Translations under genes and position numbers: made by a program | The notes under the pieces: model-generated | Told to the model about the DNA's origin: nothing | The model's input: the letters and a program-made list of their open reading frames with translations, nothing else | Databases searched by the model: none | Shown here: positions 1-9,830 of the stretch, piece by piece | Layout: each line of letters starts with the position of its first letter | Numbering within the stretch: position 1 is the stretch's first letter | NCBI RefSeq assembly: GCF_018398875.1 | Contig: NZ_JAGWDK010000008.1 | Location: 245,603 to 309,602 of the forward strand | Origin: Bradyrhizobium sp. sGM-13 | GTDB taxonomy: Bacteria > Pseudomonadota > Alphaproteobacteria > Rhizobiales > Xanthobacteraceae | Reading direction: 5' to 3' | DNA length: 64,000 nt

Positions 1-1
1 G

Positions 2-106
2 AGGCGCAAGCTAGACAGCTCGGGAACCACACGTCTACTGAAAACAGTTCGCAACGGCGGTTATCAGTTCGCCGTGAAAGTTGAGCTCCGGGACCTTCCA
101 TCGTGA
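2..106 (+). CDS. Response regulator, C-terminal end only (OmpR/PhoB type)
   Basis: This is the last 34 codons of a gene that begins before the window. It ends in the winged-helix signature KTVRNGGYQFA, the C-terminal hairpin of OmpR/PhoB DNA-binding domains. The same motif ends the complete regulator at 4265-4987, so the two are paralogues. The stop codon overlaps the GTG start of the following kinase in the four bases GTGA, which indicates translational coupling in a two-component operon. The receiver domain is outside the window, so phosphorylation cannot be assessed. Confidence 0.8.
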   Translation, partial: RRKLDSSGTTRLLKTVRNGGYQFAVKVELRDLPS

Positions 107-1353
107 ATACATTGCGGGCCAAACTGGCCATGCTCATCGCGGTGGTGATCGTTTCCATGGTCAGCATCTTGACAGGGGTCCTGATGTACCTGTTCAACCC
201 GCCGGACGAACGACGAGCGATCGGTCCTATGGCCGAGCAGGTAGAGTTGCTCAAGCAGGCCGTGCACGTCGCGCCAACGTTGGTTACGATTCAGCAGGAA
301 CCAGCCGGCGGAGAAATCGCGACGGACCTCACGGCCTGGCTGCGCGATGAGCTGAAGGCTCGAGGACTGTCGCGCAATGTCCTGGTGTCTCGGAAGAACG
401 ACTTGCCTCTGTTGTCGATACCCGTGGACCAAGGGTGGATCATCATACAGATACCCGACCTGCCTCCGCCAGGGGGACTCTTCAATCTACTTCTTATGTG
501 GCATTCGCTCATCGCGCTTGGTTCGCTGGCAATCGCCCTTTTCTTTGCGAACCGCATGGTCAAGCCCCTCGTTGTGCTTGAGCGTGCGATCGAGTCGGTC
601 GGGCCGGATGCCCTGCTGCCCGAGCTTTCCGTGACCGGCCCAGCAGAGGTCCGCGTCACCGCCAAGGCGCTCAACTCGCTGTCCTCCCGGCTCAAGGTGG
701 CAATGGAAAGCCGGATGCGCCTCGTCGCCGCTGCCGGACACGATTTGCGCACACCAATTACGCGCATGCGTCTGAGGGCGGAGTTCGTCGAAGACGACGA
801 TGACCGCGCGATGTGGCTGAAGGACATCGACGAGCTCGATCGAATTGCGGACAGCGCAATCCTGCTCGTGAGGGAAGAATCTGGAAAATCGGCGCCCGAA
901 CCTCTCCGAATCGACATGCTGATTTCCGAACTAGTCGAGGAATTGCGGACGCTATCATACGACGTCACCCTGACCCGTTCCACGGCCGGGGTCGTGCGCG
1001 CAAACCGGACGGGCCTCAATCGCGCGTTTCGAAACTTGATAATCAATGCTGCTACCCATGGGAAGCGGGCGCGTGTCGCCGTCGACAGCGCGCCGTCTGA
1101 GGTGATCGTCGTCATAGCCGATGATGGCCCAGGAATCCCCCCAGATATGATCGGGCAGGTCTTCGAGCCATTCTTCCGCGCCAACCGCGCGCGCACGAAG
1201 CATTTCGATGGTGCAGGATTGGGGCTGACGATCGCAAACGAGATCGTGCAACGAGCCGGAGGCAGCATCACGATAGAGAATGGCCCCTTGCGAGGGCTGC
1301 TTCAGACCGTGAAGCTGCCGGCCGAGCATATTGAGCCATCGGCGCTCAACTAG
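103..1353 (+). CDS. Sensor histidine kinase (EnvZ-like architecture)
   Basis: This is a 416-aa membrane sensor kinase that should autophosphorylate and pass phosphate to the regulator encoded just upstream. Visible in order are TM1 (about 7-29), a periplasmic loop of about 100 residues, TM2 (about 127-149), a HAMP linker, a HisKA box AAGHDLRTPITR with the phospho-accepting His at 213, an N box (NRAFRNLIINAATHG), a G1 box (DDGPGIPPD), an F box (FEPFFRA) and a G2 box (GAGLGLTIA). All catalytic boxes look intact. The GTG start overlaps the regulator stop, which supports it over internal starts. The signal sensed is unknown. Confidence 0.92.
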   Translation: MNTLRAKLAMLIAVVIVSMVSILTGVLMYLFNPPDERRAIGPMAEQVELLKQAVHVAPTLVTIQQEPAGGEIATDLTAWLRDELKARGLSRNVLVSRKNDLPLLSIPVDQGWIIIQIPDLPPPGGLFNLLLMWHSLIALGSLAIALFFANRMVKPLVVLERAIESVGPDALLPELSVTGPAEVRVTAKALNSLSSRLKVAMESRMRLVAAAGHDLRTPITRMRLRAEFVEDDDDRAMWLKDIDELDRIADSAILLVREESGKSAPEPLRIDMLISELVEELRTLSYDVTLTRSTAGVVRANRTGLNRAFRNLIINAATHGKRARVAVDSAPSEVIVVIADDGPGIPPDMIGQVFEPFFRANRARTKHFDGAGLGLTIANEIVQRAGGSITIENGPLRGLLQTVKLPAEHIEPSALN

Positions 1354-1424
1354 CCCATGCACTCCGAGCCGAGGTGCTTGCGTCAGGCGATGTCCGAAAT
1401 CTGCAATTGTGGAAGCAGAGCCCT

Positions 1425-2693
1425 TCATTCCGGCAATGACGCGGCCAAAGCGGACGTTTTCCCTTGCGGCTGCGCTGGATGGAGAGCTTTCCTGGCTAAT
1501 CCCGGAGGGGTTTTCATCCAAAGATAGCCTCGAAAACCGGCTCGATAGCCCTCATCGTAGAGAGCCTGCATGTATCTTAATTCGAACAATTCCTCTCTTG
1601 TGACACTGAACTCCGAAGGAATCGCCGCTAGGTTGAAGTCGGTACCGTCGATCTGCGCCTTGGCATAGATACGGTAAAGATCCCCAATACCCTGGTTCTT
1701 GATGAGAGTGGAGATGGAACGTTGAGAGATCGAGAAGATTCCCGCCTCGACAGCTTCCCACTCAGCGCTGATTTTTCCATTTCGAATGATGAAGAGGCGT
1801 GTTGCAGTTCGCTTCGACCAAGGATCGTCGTCGCCGACTACCCGCGACGGACGTGACACGAAAACCTGCTGGGTCACTCCACCATCCACGTGGAGCTCTT
1901 CATAGGTCCGGCCCTCGACCCGAACCGTTATGCGCACGGGAGGAAAAGCACCTGGTATTGACGCAGAGGCCAAAAGAATCTTACGGAAAAGGTTGAGCGC
2001 CTGCGGGTGGCCACTCATCGCGATCTTTCCCATGTCCCAAAGGACCGGCCGCTGCGCGTCCAGGTTCGTCGTCCCGATGAGCAATACCCGTCCCTTTCTG
2101 CGTTCATTGGCGATGTCGCGGAGGAAGCGATCGTCGACATATTTGGCGATCAGATGCTCGAGCGGGGAGCTGTCGAACAGGCCGGATCCCAATAGCGGCG
2201 GCACGATCCCGGGATCGTAGATGTCGCTGCGCTTGTACTTGGTGAATATTTCCCTCAGCTCCGAATCCCGGCTTCGCCCCAGGTAGACGAACGGAGCAGT
2301 GAGCGCACCAGCGCTGACGCCGGTGACGAGATCGAAATCGGGTCTAGTCCCGGCATCACCCCAGCCGACCAGGAGGCCGGCCCCGAATGCACCGTTGTCT
2401 CCCCCGCCCGAGATAGCGAGGATATTGGCCTCCGGCGATTGCCGCTCCCACCGTCTTCGCGTCTGGACCAACGCGCCGATCCTTAGCTTCTCGGTCCTAG
2501 AGAGGACAGCGAGAGATTCGGCGGACGCGTCTCCCCAGACACGAATATTCGGTATGCCGGCAAGTTGGGCCTCGTCTGCAAGCCGCTCCGGTACGATATC
2601 GCGCGGAATCATGGTGGCGCATCCTGCGCCCGTCACGGCAAATACAAGCAGGGCTAGAGTACGAAGCACACTCGTCCGCGCTGTCACGATCAC
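1425..2693 (-). CDS. Patatin-like phospholipase, predicted lipoprotein
   Basis: Patatin-family serine hydrolases cleave acyl chains from phospholipids with a Ser-Asp dyad. This protein has the glycine-rich oxyanion loop SGGGDNGAFGAG (about 95-106), the nucleophile elbow GVSAG with Ser127, and the catalytic Asp in HVDGG at about 270, counting from a GTG start at 2693 (422 aa). The N terminus is a lipoprotein signal whose lipobox ends in TGAGC (Cys25), so it should be anchored in an envelope membrane. An in-frame ATG at 2792 would add 33 residues that do not look like a signal peptide. It is convergent with the kinase gene. Confidence 0.85.
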   Translation of the reverse strand: MIVTARTSVLRTLALLVFAVTGAGCATMIPRDIVPERLADEAQLAGIPNIRVWGDASAESLAVLSRTEKLRIGALVQTRRRWERQSPEANILAISGGGDNGAFGAGLLVGWGDAGTRPDFDLVTGVSAGALTAPFVYLGRSRDSELREIFTKYKRSDIYDPGIVPPLLGSGLFDSSPLEHLIAKYVDDRFLRDIANERRKGRVLLIGTTNLDAQRPVLWDMGKIAMSGHPQALNLFRKILLASASIPGAFPPVRITVRVEGRTYEELHVDGGVTQQVFVSRPSRVVGDDDPWSKRTATRLFIIRNGKISAEWEAVEAGIFSISQRSISTLIKNQGIGDLYRIYAKAQIDGTDFNLAAIPSEFSVTREELFELRYMQALYDEGYRAGFRGYLWMKTPPGLARKALHPAQPQGKTSALAASLPE

Positions 2694-2901
2694 TGAGCGT
2701 ATGTCCGCTCTTTGCAACCTGGCGGAGCCCGTGGGTTCGACGCTTCCCGTTCCCGGTCGTCGCGATCGGCCGGGCTGACCAGCGATGTACATCTAGAGTT
2801 TCCGCCTGACGCCGGCTGCAGGATCTGCTTCTACGCGTTTATCGAAACGAGCCGAGCGGAAAGGGCCGCGCGGCAATCGTCCAACCGTCGAATGCTGATC
2901 G

Positions 2902-3717
2902 TTACGGGCTTCGAGCTACTTTCGGACCATCATCGGTCCATTCCGGCGGCAGCCCGAGCTTGCCACCGACCAGACCAGCAATGCCCGGAGCGCGGCCGTA
3001 ATTCTCACACGCTGCATACTTTGGCGCGAGGCCCATCTTCGAACCGATCTTGTCCCAAGAAGGAATGTCGATGCCGACACCTTCGAAAGGGCTTTGGCCC
3101 TTGTTGAGCAGGTTAGCGAAGTCATCGCCGAATGCCCCCGCCAAGTCGTACACGTCACTCGCTTTCGATGCCCTGGGTGTGCTGAAAAAAGCGGTGGCAC
3201 CTCTACCCCAGACCATGGCCGCCTGCTGTCGGCCCGAGCGGTCGACTGCTTCAGCCTCGATGGAGAGATCTCCCAAGCCGATCGGAATGCGCGGGACTGG
3301 GATCGGAACACTGGTATCCACAAAACTTGCGCCTATCGAGGTCGCGGCCGAGATCCCTGCTGCAACCTCGTCTGTCTCTGTTGCATGGGTAACGGCGGCG
3401 CGCACGGTGAGGTCCGCTGGAACGTCCGGCGTCACAACTTTGAAGCGATCGCTGAGGCTTACACACAGGGCGCGGTTCACGGCGTTCGCCACCAGCACCC
3501 GCTGCTCGTTTGATAACGTCGGTGCGACGCTAGGAGGGAACGCCGTCGGCGCTATGTTGATGGTCTTCGCGGCCGCCAATTGCTCCTTTTTTACGTGAAG
3601 GCGCGACTTCGTGACCTTGCCATCGGATGGCTTCAGCCCATCGTAGGACGATAAACCGCCACCTTGCACAAGCGGGGCAGTCGCGCAGCCTGGCAGCAAG
3701 CTAACAAGGGCCAACAT
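2902..3717 (-). CDS. DUF3313-like lipoprotein
   Basis: This predicted lipoprotein has about 271 aa. From the ATG at 3717 the N terminus reads MLALVSLLPGC, a very short signal with lipobox LPGC. The body (YDGLKPSDGKVTKSRLHVKK at the N side, then an alternating hydrophobic domain) resembles DUF3313 lipoproteins of proteobacteria, whose function is unknown. The open frame continues upstream to 4077, but that part lacks secretion features and reads like non-coding sequence. The true start may be a little upstream of 3717, since the n-region is unusually short. It is divergent from the response regulator at 4265. The family call is from memory and moderate. Confidence 0.6.
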   Translation of the reverse strand: MLALVSLLPGCATAPLVQGGGLSSYDGLKPSDGKVTKSRLHVKKEQLAAAKTINIAPTAFPPSVAPTLSNEQRVLVANAVNRALCVSLSDRFKVVTPDVPADLTVRAAVTHATETDEVAAGISAATSIGASFVDTSVPIPVPRIPIGLGDLSIEAEAVDRSGRQQAAMVWGRGATAFFSTPRASKASDVYDLAGAFGDDFANLLNKGQSPFEGVGIDIPSWDKIGSKMGLAPKYAACENYGRAPGIAGLVGGKLGLPPEWTDDGPKVARSP

Positions 3718-4264
3718 CGCGGCAAACGTCGAATAATGCGGCCGACGGGCGTCGATTCCATTCCATGGCTGGTAGCTTGATACGGAGTGGCGCCCGATCT
3801 CGCAACGCGGCCTCCGCTTCGATGGCGACCTTGAGAACCTAGCGGCGAAAAGGATCTGAATAAGCGCTGCTGCCGAACCTCCACCCGCAAAGGGTGCTAG
3901 CCGTGTTGCAGCAACAAACATCAAGGCAGCCGTCACACCCGACAACTGCTGACATGTGCGGGAAAAACTCCGTAGAAGCCGGATCAAGCGCGACATGCGA
4001 TACCTGACCCGACATGGGCTGCAGAAAGGAAAAGCCTCATAGGACCTGGATCGATTGATTGTGTCGGTGGAGCGCATTCAGACCCCCTGGTGGTTGAACC
4101 TTGGGCCCTTGATAACCGGCTCACATGTCTTGGAATCTGGACGCACATGACCGAATGTTGCTGATCCACCGCCCTTTGTGTCGAAAGATGTCCAAGTGAG
4201 TTGAGGACAACCTTTGTTACAAAACCCGCCCCAACCTGCCTCGATGTGACTGGACTGAACGCCG
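3718..4264. other. Divergent intergenic region
   Basis: About 550 bp separate the lipoprotein gene from the response-regulator gene. The region must hold promoters for both, but no convincing sigma-70 hexamers or operators are visible. A minus-strand open frame crosses it with no secretion or domain features, and I do not call it a gene. Confidence 0.4.
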
Positions 4265-4987
4265 ATGCACATACCGCAAATTCTCGTTGTCGATGATGAC
4301 CTTGAAATTCGAAAGCTTCTGGCGCGCTACATGAAGGAGCAAGGATTTCGCGTGCAGCTCGCTTCAAGGTGCGCCGAAGTACGCGAACGGATTGCGACCA
4401 ACCAGATCGATCTCATCGTCCTCGATGTCATGCTGCCAGATGGATCCGGGCTCGATCTTTGTCGCGATCTGCGCTCGGAGCGGTCGAATGTCCCGATCAT
4501 TCTGCTCACTGCGCTGAAGGAAGACATAGACCGGATCATCGGTCTCGAGATCGGCGCCGACGACTACCTCGGAAAGCCATTCAATCCGCGTGAGCTTGTG
4601 GCGCGCATCCGCGCAGTCCTTCGTCGCGGTCAGGATGACCGTTTCACGCGGAACGGGAGTGTTCGCTATCTTTTTGAAGGTTTCGTTGCCGATCCGTTTG
4701 CCCGTTCGGTGGTCGATCCGGGCGGCGGCCATATCGAACTCACAGGCGCCGAGTTCGATCTGCTTCTGACCTTTGTCACTCGTCCCGGCCGCGTGCTCTC
4801 ACGGGACCAATTGCTCGATCTGACAAGGGGACGCGATGAAGACGTCCTGGACCGCTCGATTGATGTGCTGGTCAGCCGCCTGCGACGCAAACTTGCACTC
4901 AGCGGCACAGCTCAAATATTCAAGACTGTTCGTAATGGCGGCTACCAGTTTGCCGCCAAGGTTACTCATTTGGATGAAGAGAGATGA
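4265..4987 (+). CDS. OmpR-type response regulator
   Basis: This 240-aa regulator has a receiver domain with the acidic pair DDD (10-12), the phospho-acceptor Asp54 in LIVLDVMLPDG, the Thr of LLTALKED, and the conserved Lys in LGKPFNP. The C-terminal winged helix (about 145-235) ends in KTVRNGGYQFAAKV, nearly identical to the partial regulator at the left edge. The gene ends in an ATGA overlap with an ATG at 4984, the same arrangement as the first regulator-kinase pair. No kinase follows: the frame after 4984 breaks down. It is therefore an orphan regulator or one served by another kinase. Confidence 0.9.
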   Translation: MHIPQILVVDDDLEIRKLLARYMKEQGFRVQLASRCAEVRERIATNQIDLIVLDVMLPDGSGLDLCRDLRSERSNVPIILLTALKEDIDRIIGLEIGADDYLGKPFNPRELVARIRAVLRRGQDDRFTRNGSVRYLFEGFVADPFARSVVDPGGGHIELTGAEFDLLLTFVTRPGRVLSRDQLLDLTRGRDEDVLDRSIDVLVSRLRRKLALSGTAQIFKTVRNGGYQFAAKVTHLDEER

Positions 4988-5486
4988 ACATTCGTGCCGG
5001 CCTTGCCAGCGCATGGAGCGTCAATCATCGCTCCTCTCGCCGATCGCGCATGCGTCAGGCGCAATATCCTGCATTGCCCGTTTGCAATTACGGTCGCCCG
5101 GCCGGAGCCCGCGACCGCTGCCATCAGCAGTCCAGGATCGCAGATTGCGTGCAAAATCGTATTTTGGCGTGGAAAATGGGGATTGGTAGCGGGGGTCCGC
5201 TACATCGCGAAACCCACTATTTCGGAAGCCCAGTTTTCTTATCGAAGGGCAGCTTAACTCGGGGTCCGGCGTCCGGATAGTCTACCGAAAGCCGCCGTTT
5301 GTAGGCGATCGATCGCCGCCTAAGATGGTCTAGATGCAGAGGCTCGAACCCCGGAGGTGCGATGCCGGTAGATCGGCGCACTCCATGACCAGACGCTGCA
5401 GGGCTTTCCAAACGCGCCGTAAGGATTTGCGTCTACTGGAGCTTCGTACGCAACAGACTCAACGCTTTAGGTCTCGTTTCTCTCGC
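4988..5486. other. Gene-free stretch with possible histidine-kinase start remnant
   Basis: The ATG at 4984 opens MNIRAGLAS, which weakly recalls the kinase N terminus MNTLRAKLAM at 103 and occupies the position expected of a partner kinase. The frame then runs into arginine-rich, non-transmembrane sequence with no kinase boxes. The rest of the stretch shows nothing I can assign. Confidence 0.3.
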
Positions 5487-5640
5487 AACGAACCACACAT
5501 CCGAATGGCGGAAATCAAAATCAGTTTGATTGTTCAACGATTTCAAGGCGCATTTTGAAAAAGGGCACGAAACACTGTCCAGCGTTTTCAATAGCTTGGT
5601 AGTCTTTTCCAAATAAGGAAGCAGCCCTCGCACAGAAGAT
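5487..5640 (-). repeat. tRNA-Gln(TTG) 3'-half remnant plus element end, copy A
   Basis: On the minus strand this holds a decayed piece of the tRNA-Gln 3' half (anticodon-loop and variable-arm part, about 5487-5523, with an extra A). The tRNA similarity stops just 5' of the anticodon loop. The following roughly 110 bp (TTGATT.TTCAAC.ATTTCAA, a GCATTTTGAAAA segment, then TTTTCAAT and TTTCCAAAT-like blocks) match copy B at 30952-31092 in order and spacing. The shared junction implies that both derive from the same kind of integration end. The tRNA cannot be functional. From here to 5959 there is no other gene. Confidence 0.6.
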
Positions 5641-5959
5641 CAGCCCAGAAAACCTGATGTAGCGGGGCTGCAGCCGCGTCGACTCCGAAGTAACACTCCA
5701 GTACGCAAACTGTTATGGAGCCGTTAATCAAAAGACATTCTGTTCTCCTTCCGCCGACGCGATCTATCTCGCCTCGGACGCGCTCAAAAGCAGCATGAGT
5801 CGACAACAATCTTCCAGTCTGGCTGGCGCGTCATGGAAGTCGAGATAACGTGCTAAACGGCAGGATCGCGTTGCATGGTGGACAGAGGAATGCTCGGTCT
5901 TGTCGTCCTGCAGTCTGTTTTTGGAAGATGTGATCCCGTGCTCCGCATACGGACGTAGG

Positions 5960-7936
5960 TCATTCGTGTCGGAACGCTTCGGCTGGCTCGAGCGCGGCGG
6001 CGCGCGAGGCGGGGTAGACTCCGGACAGCAGACCGATTACGCCGCCAACAGCTGGCGCAAGCAAGGGAGCGAGCGGGTCTAGCACCGGAGTCCAGACCTG
6101 ATACGCCGAGACACCCACCACGATCAGCACGCCGACACTGGATCCGAGCAGTCCCCCCACGACACCCATGGACGCACTCTCAATCAGGAACTGTGAAGCG
6201 ATGTGGCGACGAGTAGCGCCAATGGCACGACGCAGTCCGATCTCCGCCGTTCGCTCCATCACGCCCACCAGGGTGATATTTGCGATCCCAAGCGCGCCGA
6301 CCACGAGCGATAGGCCGCCCAGCAGCAGGAACATCATGTTGAGATCGGTCTGCACGTCGTCGCGCACGCGCCGCGGCTCCTGCGGCAGTTGCACGCGAAG
6401 CGCGCGCGGGTCGTCGGGCCGCAGCGCCGCCCGCGCCTGCATCGCTATCAGGTTGGCCGCGCCGATCTTGGTCTCCACAACCACCATGCCAGGACCGAAG
6501 AGACTGAAATGCCGTCGCGCCGTGCCCTCCGGAATGATCACCGAACCAAGCAGTTCAGGCTTTCGTACCACATCGCGGAGGATACCGATCACGAGGTAGA
6601 GGTGATCGCCGACATAAATCGCGGGCAGTCGCTCGACTCCGGCGATGCCAAGGCGGCGCGCAGCATCGGGACCAAGGATTGCGACGCGCTCGGCGCGCGC
6701 CGAATGCCCGTCGTCGATAAGCCGTCCCGAGGCGAGGTCGGCACGCACGGCGCGAAACAAATCCGGCGAGGCAGCGCGCACCGCCAGTTTGAATGCTGTC
6801 TGATTGGACGGATCCACCACCGGAGAGGCGCTGACGAGCATGTCATGGACATTAACGTCGCTGAGCAGGCCCGCAGCCACCACGCCGTTCAACCGGACAA
6901 GCCGTTCCGGAGCGTCCCACGGAATGGCACGTGGATCAATCGTGCCGGTCGCCATTCCCGGCCGCGCGGTGATGAAAAGTTCCGTGGCCGCAAGTTGATC
7001 GAACTGACTGATGATGCGGTTGCCAGCGGTTCGCGTGAGACCGACAGTGGCCACCAGCGCCGACATGCCGATCACGATGCCAAGCACCGTCAACGCCATG
7101 CGCGCCGGCCGCGCAATCGCCCCGGCGATCGCCTCGGAGAGAAGATCGCGCATCGTGATCCCCGAAGCGACAATGCGCGCCCTGGATGGAGGCGGCAACG
7201 CCGTCTCGCTTCCACCGAACAGCTCGCCATCCTTCATGTTGACCCGGCGCGAGCCCCGGCATGCAACGTTTTCGTCGTGCGTGACGACGACAATCGTCAT
7301 GCCATCCTTGTTGAGCTCGGAGAAGAAATCCAGGATCGACTCGGTGTTCTTGGAATCAAGATTCCCGGTCGGCTCGTCGCACAAGAGCAGGCTCGGTGAT
7401 CCCATCAGAGCGCGGGCGATCGCCACCCGCTGACGTTCGCCGCCGGACAATTTGGAAGGCAGGAAATTTGCGCGATGCTCGAGGCCAACGCGGCGAATTT
7501 CCTCCATCGCCCGCTCGCGTCGCCCGCGCCCGGTGTGCCGGCGGTATACTTCCGCCAGCATGACGTTCTCGAGGACAGTGCGATAGGGCAGCAGGTGGAA
7601 TGACTGAAAGATGAATCCAACGCGGCGGCTGCGCAGCCCGGCCCGCTCATTCTCGCTCAGCTTCGTCGTTTCGATACCATCAAAAACGTACTGTCCGCTG
7701 GTTGGCCGGTCGAGGCAACCGAGGATATTCAACAGCGTGGATTTCCCCGAGCCGGACGGACCCGTTATCGACAGCCATTCGCCGCGCCGCAACACGAGGT
7801 TGACATCGATCAATGCGTCGACAGCGGGATCGGTCCCGAATTGCTTGCACACTTTACGAAGGTCAAGGACATGGTCGGCTTCGACAGAAGCCGTCTTGAT
7901 CGGCACCTCTGGCCGGATGTCCTCCATGAGCTTCAT
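5960..7936 (-). CDS. MacB-like ABC exporter, ATPase-permease fusion
   Basis: This 658-aa protein has an N-terminal ABC ATPase (about 25-245) with Walker A GPSGSGKST, signature LSGGERQRVAIARAL, Walker B LLLCDEPTGNLD and the H-loop His in VVTHD. A MacB-type membrane part follows with TM1 near 285-305, a large periplasmic domain, and three TM helices in a C-terminal FtsX domain. This is the half-transporter layout of MacB, which works as a dimer with a MacA-type adaptor and an outer-membrane channel in exporting peptides, lipids or antibiotics. Its start overlaps the stop of the upstream adaptor by four bases. It is the last gene of the minus-strand export locus. The substrate is unknown. Confidence 0.9.
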   Translation of the reverse strand: MKLMEDIRPEVPIKTASVEADHVLDLRKVCKQFGTDPAVDALIDVNLVLRRGEWLSITGPSGSGKSTLLNILGCLDRPTSGQYVFDGIETTKLSENERAGLRSRRVGFIFQSFHLLPYRTVLENVMLAEVYRRHTGRGRRERAMEEIRRVGLEHRANFLPSKLSGGERQRVAIARALMGSPSLLLCDEPTGNLDSKNTESILDFFSELNKDGMTIVVVTHDENVACRGSRRVNMKDGELFGGSETALPPPSRARIVASGITMRDLLSEAIAGAIARPARMALTVLGIVIGMSALVATVGLTRTAGNRIISQFDQLAATELFITARPGMATGTIDPRAIPWDAPERLVRLNGVVAAGLLSDVNVHDMLVSASPVVDPSNQTAFKLAVRAASPDLFRAVRADLASGRLIDDGHSARAERVAILGPDAARRLGIAGVERLPAIYVGDHLYLVIGILRDVVRKPELLGSVIIPEGTARRHFSLFGPGMVVVETKIGAANLIAMQARAALRPDDPRALRVQLPQEPRRVRDDVQTDLNMMFLLLGGLSLVVGALGIANITLVGVMERTAEIGLRRAIGATRRHIASQFLIESASMGVVGGLLGSSVGVLIVVGVSAYQVWTPVLDPLAPLLAPAVGGVIGLLSGVYPASRAAALEPAEAFRHE

Positions 7937-9669
7937 TTGACCGCCGCCGGCTCGGCCGTTTTATAGCCCACGACCACGAGTTGACCGGGCGCAAGTTGCC
8001 CATCGGGTGTGTTGACCTCGACATAGCCGCCCGTCGAAAGCCCCGGCTGCACGGTGACGTACTCCTGCTTGCCGCCGCGTTCGACCAACACGCGCGATGT
8101 TCCGTCGGCGGCAAGCGACACCGCGCTGGTCGGCACCGCGGTGACCGCGCCCTTCGACGTTTCGATCGGGATAGTCAGCCGGACCGAAAACCCCGCCAGC
8201 AGCACAGGCGTGGTCTCCACCTTGACCCCGAGATAGAAGTGGTAACCGTCCACGCCGCGCGTGCCGGGTGTGGTCGCCACCGTCTCAACTACGCCGGTCG
8301 CCTTGATCCCAAGCGCCTGCTCGTCGATCGCAACTTTCATCCCGGGCTTCACCAACGGCGCGGCTTCAAGTGGCAGTTGCGAGTCGATGCTTAGCTGGTT
8401 ATCGGTCACGCTCATAACCGGCCCGGAAGCATTGGCCGCGACCGCGGCGGTCACCTCGTGGACGCGAACCGGGAGCGACGGGATGAACACCACTTCGTCC
8501 GCTGGCACCTGCACCCCAAGCTTCGCGCGCGCGGCCGTGAACTCGGCGTTCAGCCGCTGTGCTCGTTCGCTCGCGACCTTTACGTCAAATTCAGCGAGTT
8601 CTTGCTGTTCCAGCGCTGCGCGCACGCTGCGCTCGCCTTCGAGGCGGGCCGCCTTCACGGCGCCCTCGGCGACCCGGATCCGTTCCTCGGCCAGCGCGGC
8701 CTCGCGCGCCGCGGTCTGAATCGCCAAATCGGCTTCCATCTTTGCCTTGCGCTGCGCGGCACGCGCCACTTTCAGCTTGGCCTCGGCCGCAGCACGCGCC
8801 GTTTCGGTCTGGCGCGGATCAAGAACGATCAGGGCACGATCGGCCATTTGCGTGGCGACATCGGCGCTGGCCGCGGTCGCCGAATGCGCGGCCCGCGCGC
8901 GTTCGGCTTCAAGCGCAAGCGATTTGCCGGCGCGCGCGTCGGCCAACTGGCGGCTATCACCAACACGCGCCGCGCTATCGAGAGAAGCCTGGCGCGTGTT
9001 CTGCTCCGCGATGGCCCGTGCAGCGGCGACCGCTTTCACCGCTGTTTCGCGCGTGGCCTCGGCCGCAAGCTGGGCGCGCGCGGCATCCGACCACTCTCGC
9101 TCGAGCGCCGCGACGGCAGCGCGCTGCTCGCGGGTCGGTACGTACGGATCCCACCCGGCCCTCTTATACATGCGCTCGACCGCGGCGGATGTCTTCTGAT
9201 CGTAATTGCCATCGACCGTGCCCGGATCGAAGCCAAGGCGAGCCAGGGCTTCTTCGAGTTGGCGGACGTCACCGCCGCTGGTTCCGGGCGCCATGTCGCG
9301 AAAAGCCGGTACCGCGCCGATGAGGACAAAGACCGGACGGCCGGATGCGGATAGAATCACCTCGCCTTCCCCAAAGTTCGTATTGGGTCGGGGTAGCGAC
9401 GAGATCAGTCCGGCGCCGCCCTTGACCGTGGAAGGCGCGATAGAAATCGGCTGCGGCAGCCCGAAGCGGACGGTGCCGCGGGTGACCACATCGGAACTCA
9501 ATATCCGCGACTCCACGGGCACGAGAATCGCGGATGGCTCGGGGGCCGCCGTGCGCGCCGCGACCTCTGCCGGCGACTGGATCCTGGAGCCCATGTACCA
9601 GGCGCCAATCGCCATGCCGCCGACCACGCCCAGAATGGCCCAGAGAACGTTTACGCGCTTTGCGACCAT
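7933..9669 (-). CDS. Periplasmic adaptor (MacA/HlyD type) with peptidoglycan-binding-like domain
   Basis: This 578-aa membrane-fusion protein is the likely partner of the MacB-like exporter that it overlaps. It has one N-terminal TM anchor (about 8-25), then a short barrel segment. A PG_binding_1-like segment (about 145-200, VRQLEEALARLGFDPGTVDG) comes next. A very long Ala/Arg/Glu-rich coiled coil (about 205-395) and a C-terminal barrel and membrane-proximal domain follow. A peptidoglycan-binding module inside an adaptor is unusual in Gram-negative MacA proteins and, as far as I recall, commoner in actinobacterial adaptors beside MacB-like transporters. Start: ATG 9669. Confidence 0.85.
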   Translation of the reverse strand: MVAKRVNVLWAILGVVGGMAIGAWYMGSRIQSPAEVAARTAAPEPSAILVPVESRILSSDVVTRGTVRFGLPQPISIAPSTVKGGAGLISSLPRPNTNFGEGEVILSASGRPVFVLIGAVPAFRDMAPGTSGGDVRQLEEALARLGFDPGTVDGNYDQKTSAAVERMYKRAGWDPYVPTREQRAAVAALEREWSDAARAQLAAEATRETAVKAVAAARAIAEQNTRQASLDSAARVGDSRQLADARAGKSLALEAERARAAHSATAASADVATQMADRALIVLDPRQTETARAAAEAKLKVARAAQRKAKMEADLAIQTAAREAALAEERIRVAEGAVKAARLEGERSVRAALEQQELAEFDVKVASERAQRLNAEFTAARAKLGVQVPADEVVFIPSLPVRVHEVTAAVAANASGPVMSVTDNQLSIDSQLPLEAAPLVKPGMKVAIDEQALGIKATGVVETVATTPGTRGVDGYHFYLGVKVETTPVLLAGFSVRLTIPIETSKGAVTAVPTSAVSLAADGTSRVLVERGGKQEYVTVQPGLSTGGYVEVNTPDGQLAPGQLVVVGYKTAEPAAVK

Positions 9670-9830
9670 GCCGTAGTCCCTCCCGCCATCGGACAGCGTC
9701 GGGCCATCTTCGCAGGAAGCGTTGCGTCCGCCTTCGTCATGCGAAGCGCTGCCAGGAACGGAGATTACTCATAGCCGCCGATCGGGGAAAGTACGGAGGT
9801 GTACATCCTAAAGTGTACATCCTAACTGGT

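Noticed and set aside
6389..7399. Long plus-strand open frame (336 codons) across the MacB-like gene
   Set aside because: It is antisense to clear ABC and FtsX domains, rich in His, Arg and Asp, and has no domain motif or ribosome site. High GC content produces such shadows.
8458..9354. Plus-strand open frame opposite the adaptor gene
   Set aside because: The Arg/Gly-rich antisense reading of a repetitive coiled-coil region has no independent coding signal.
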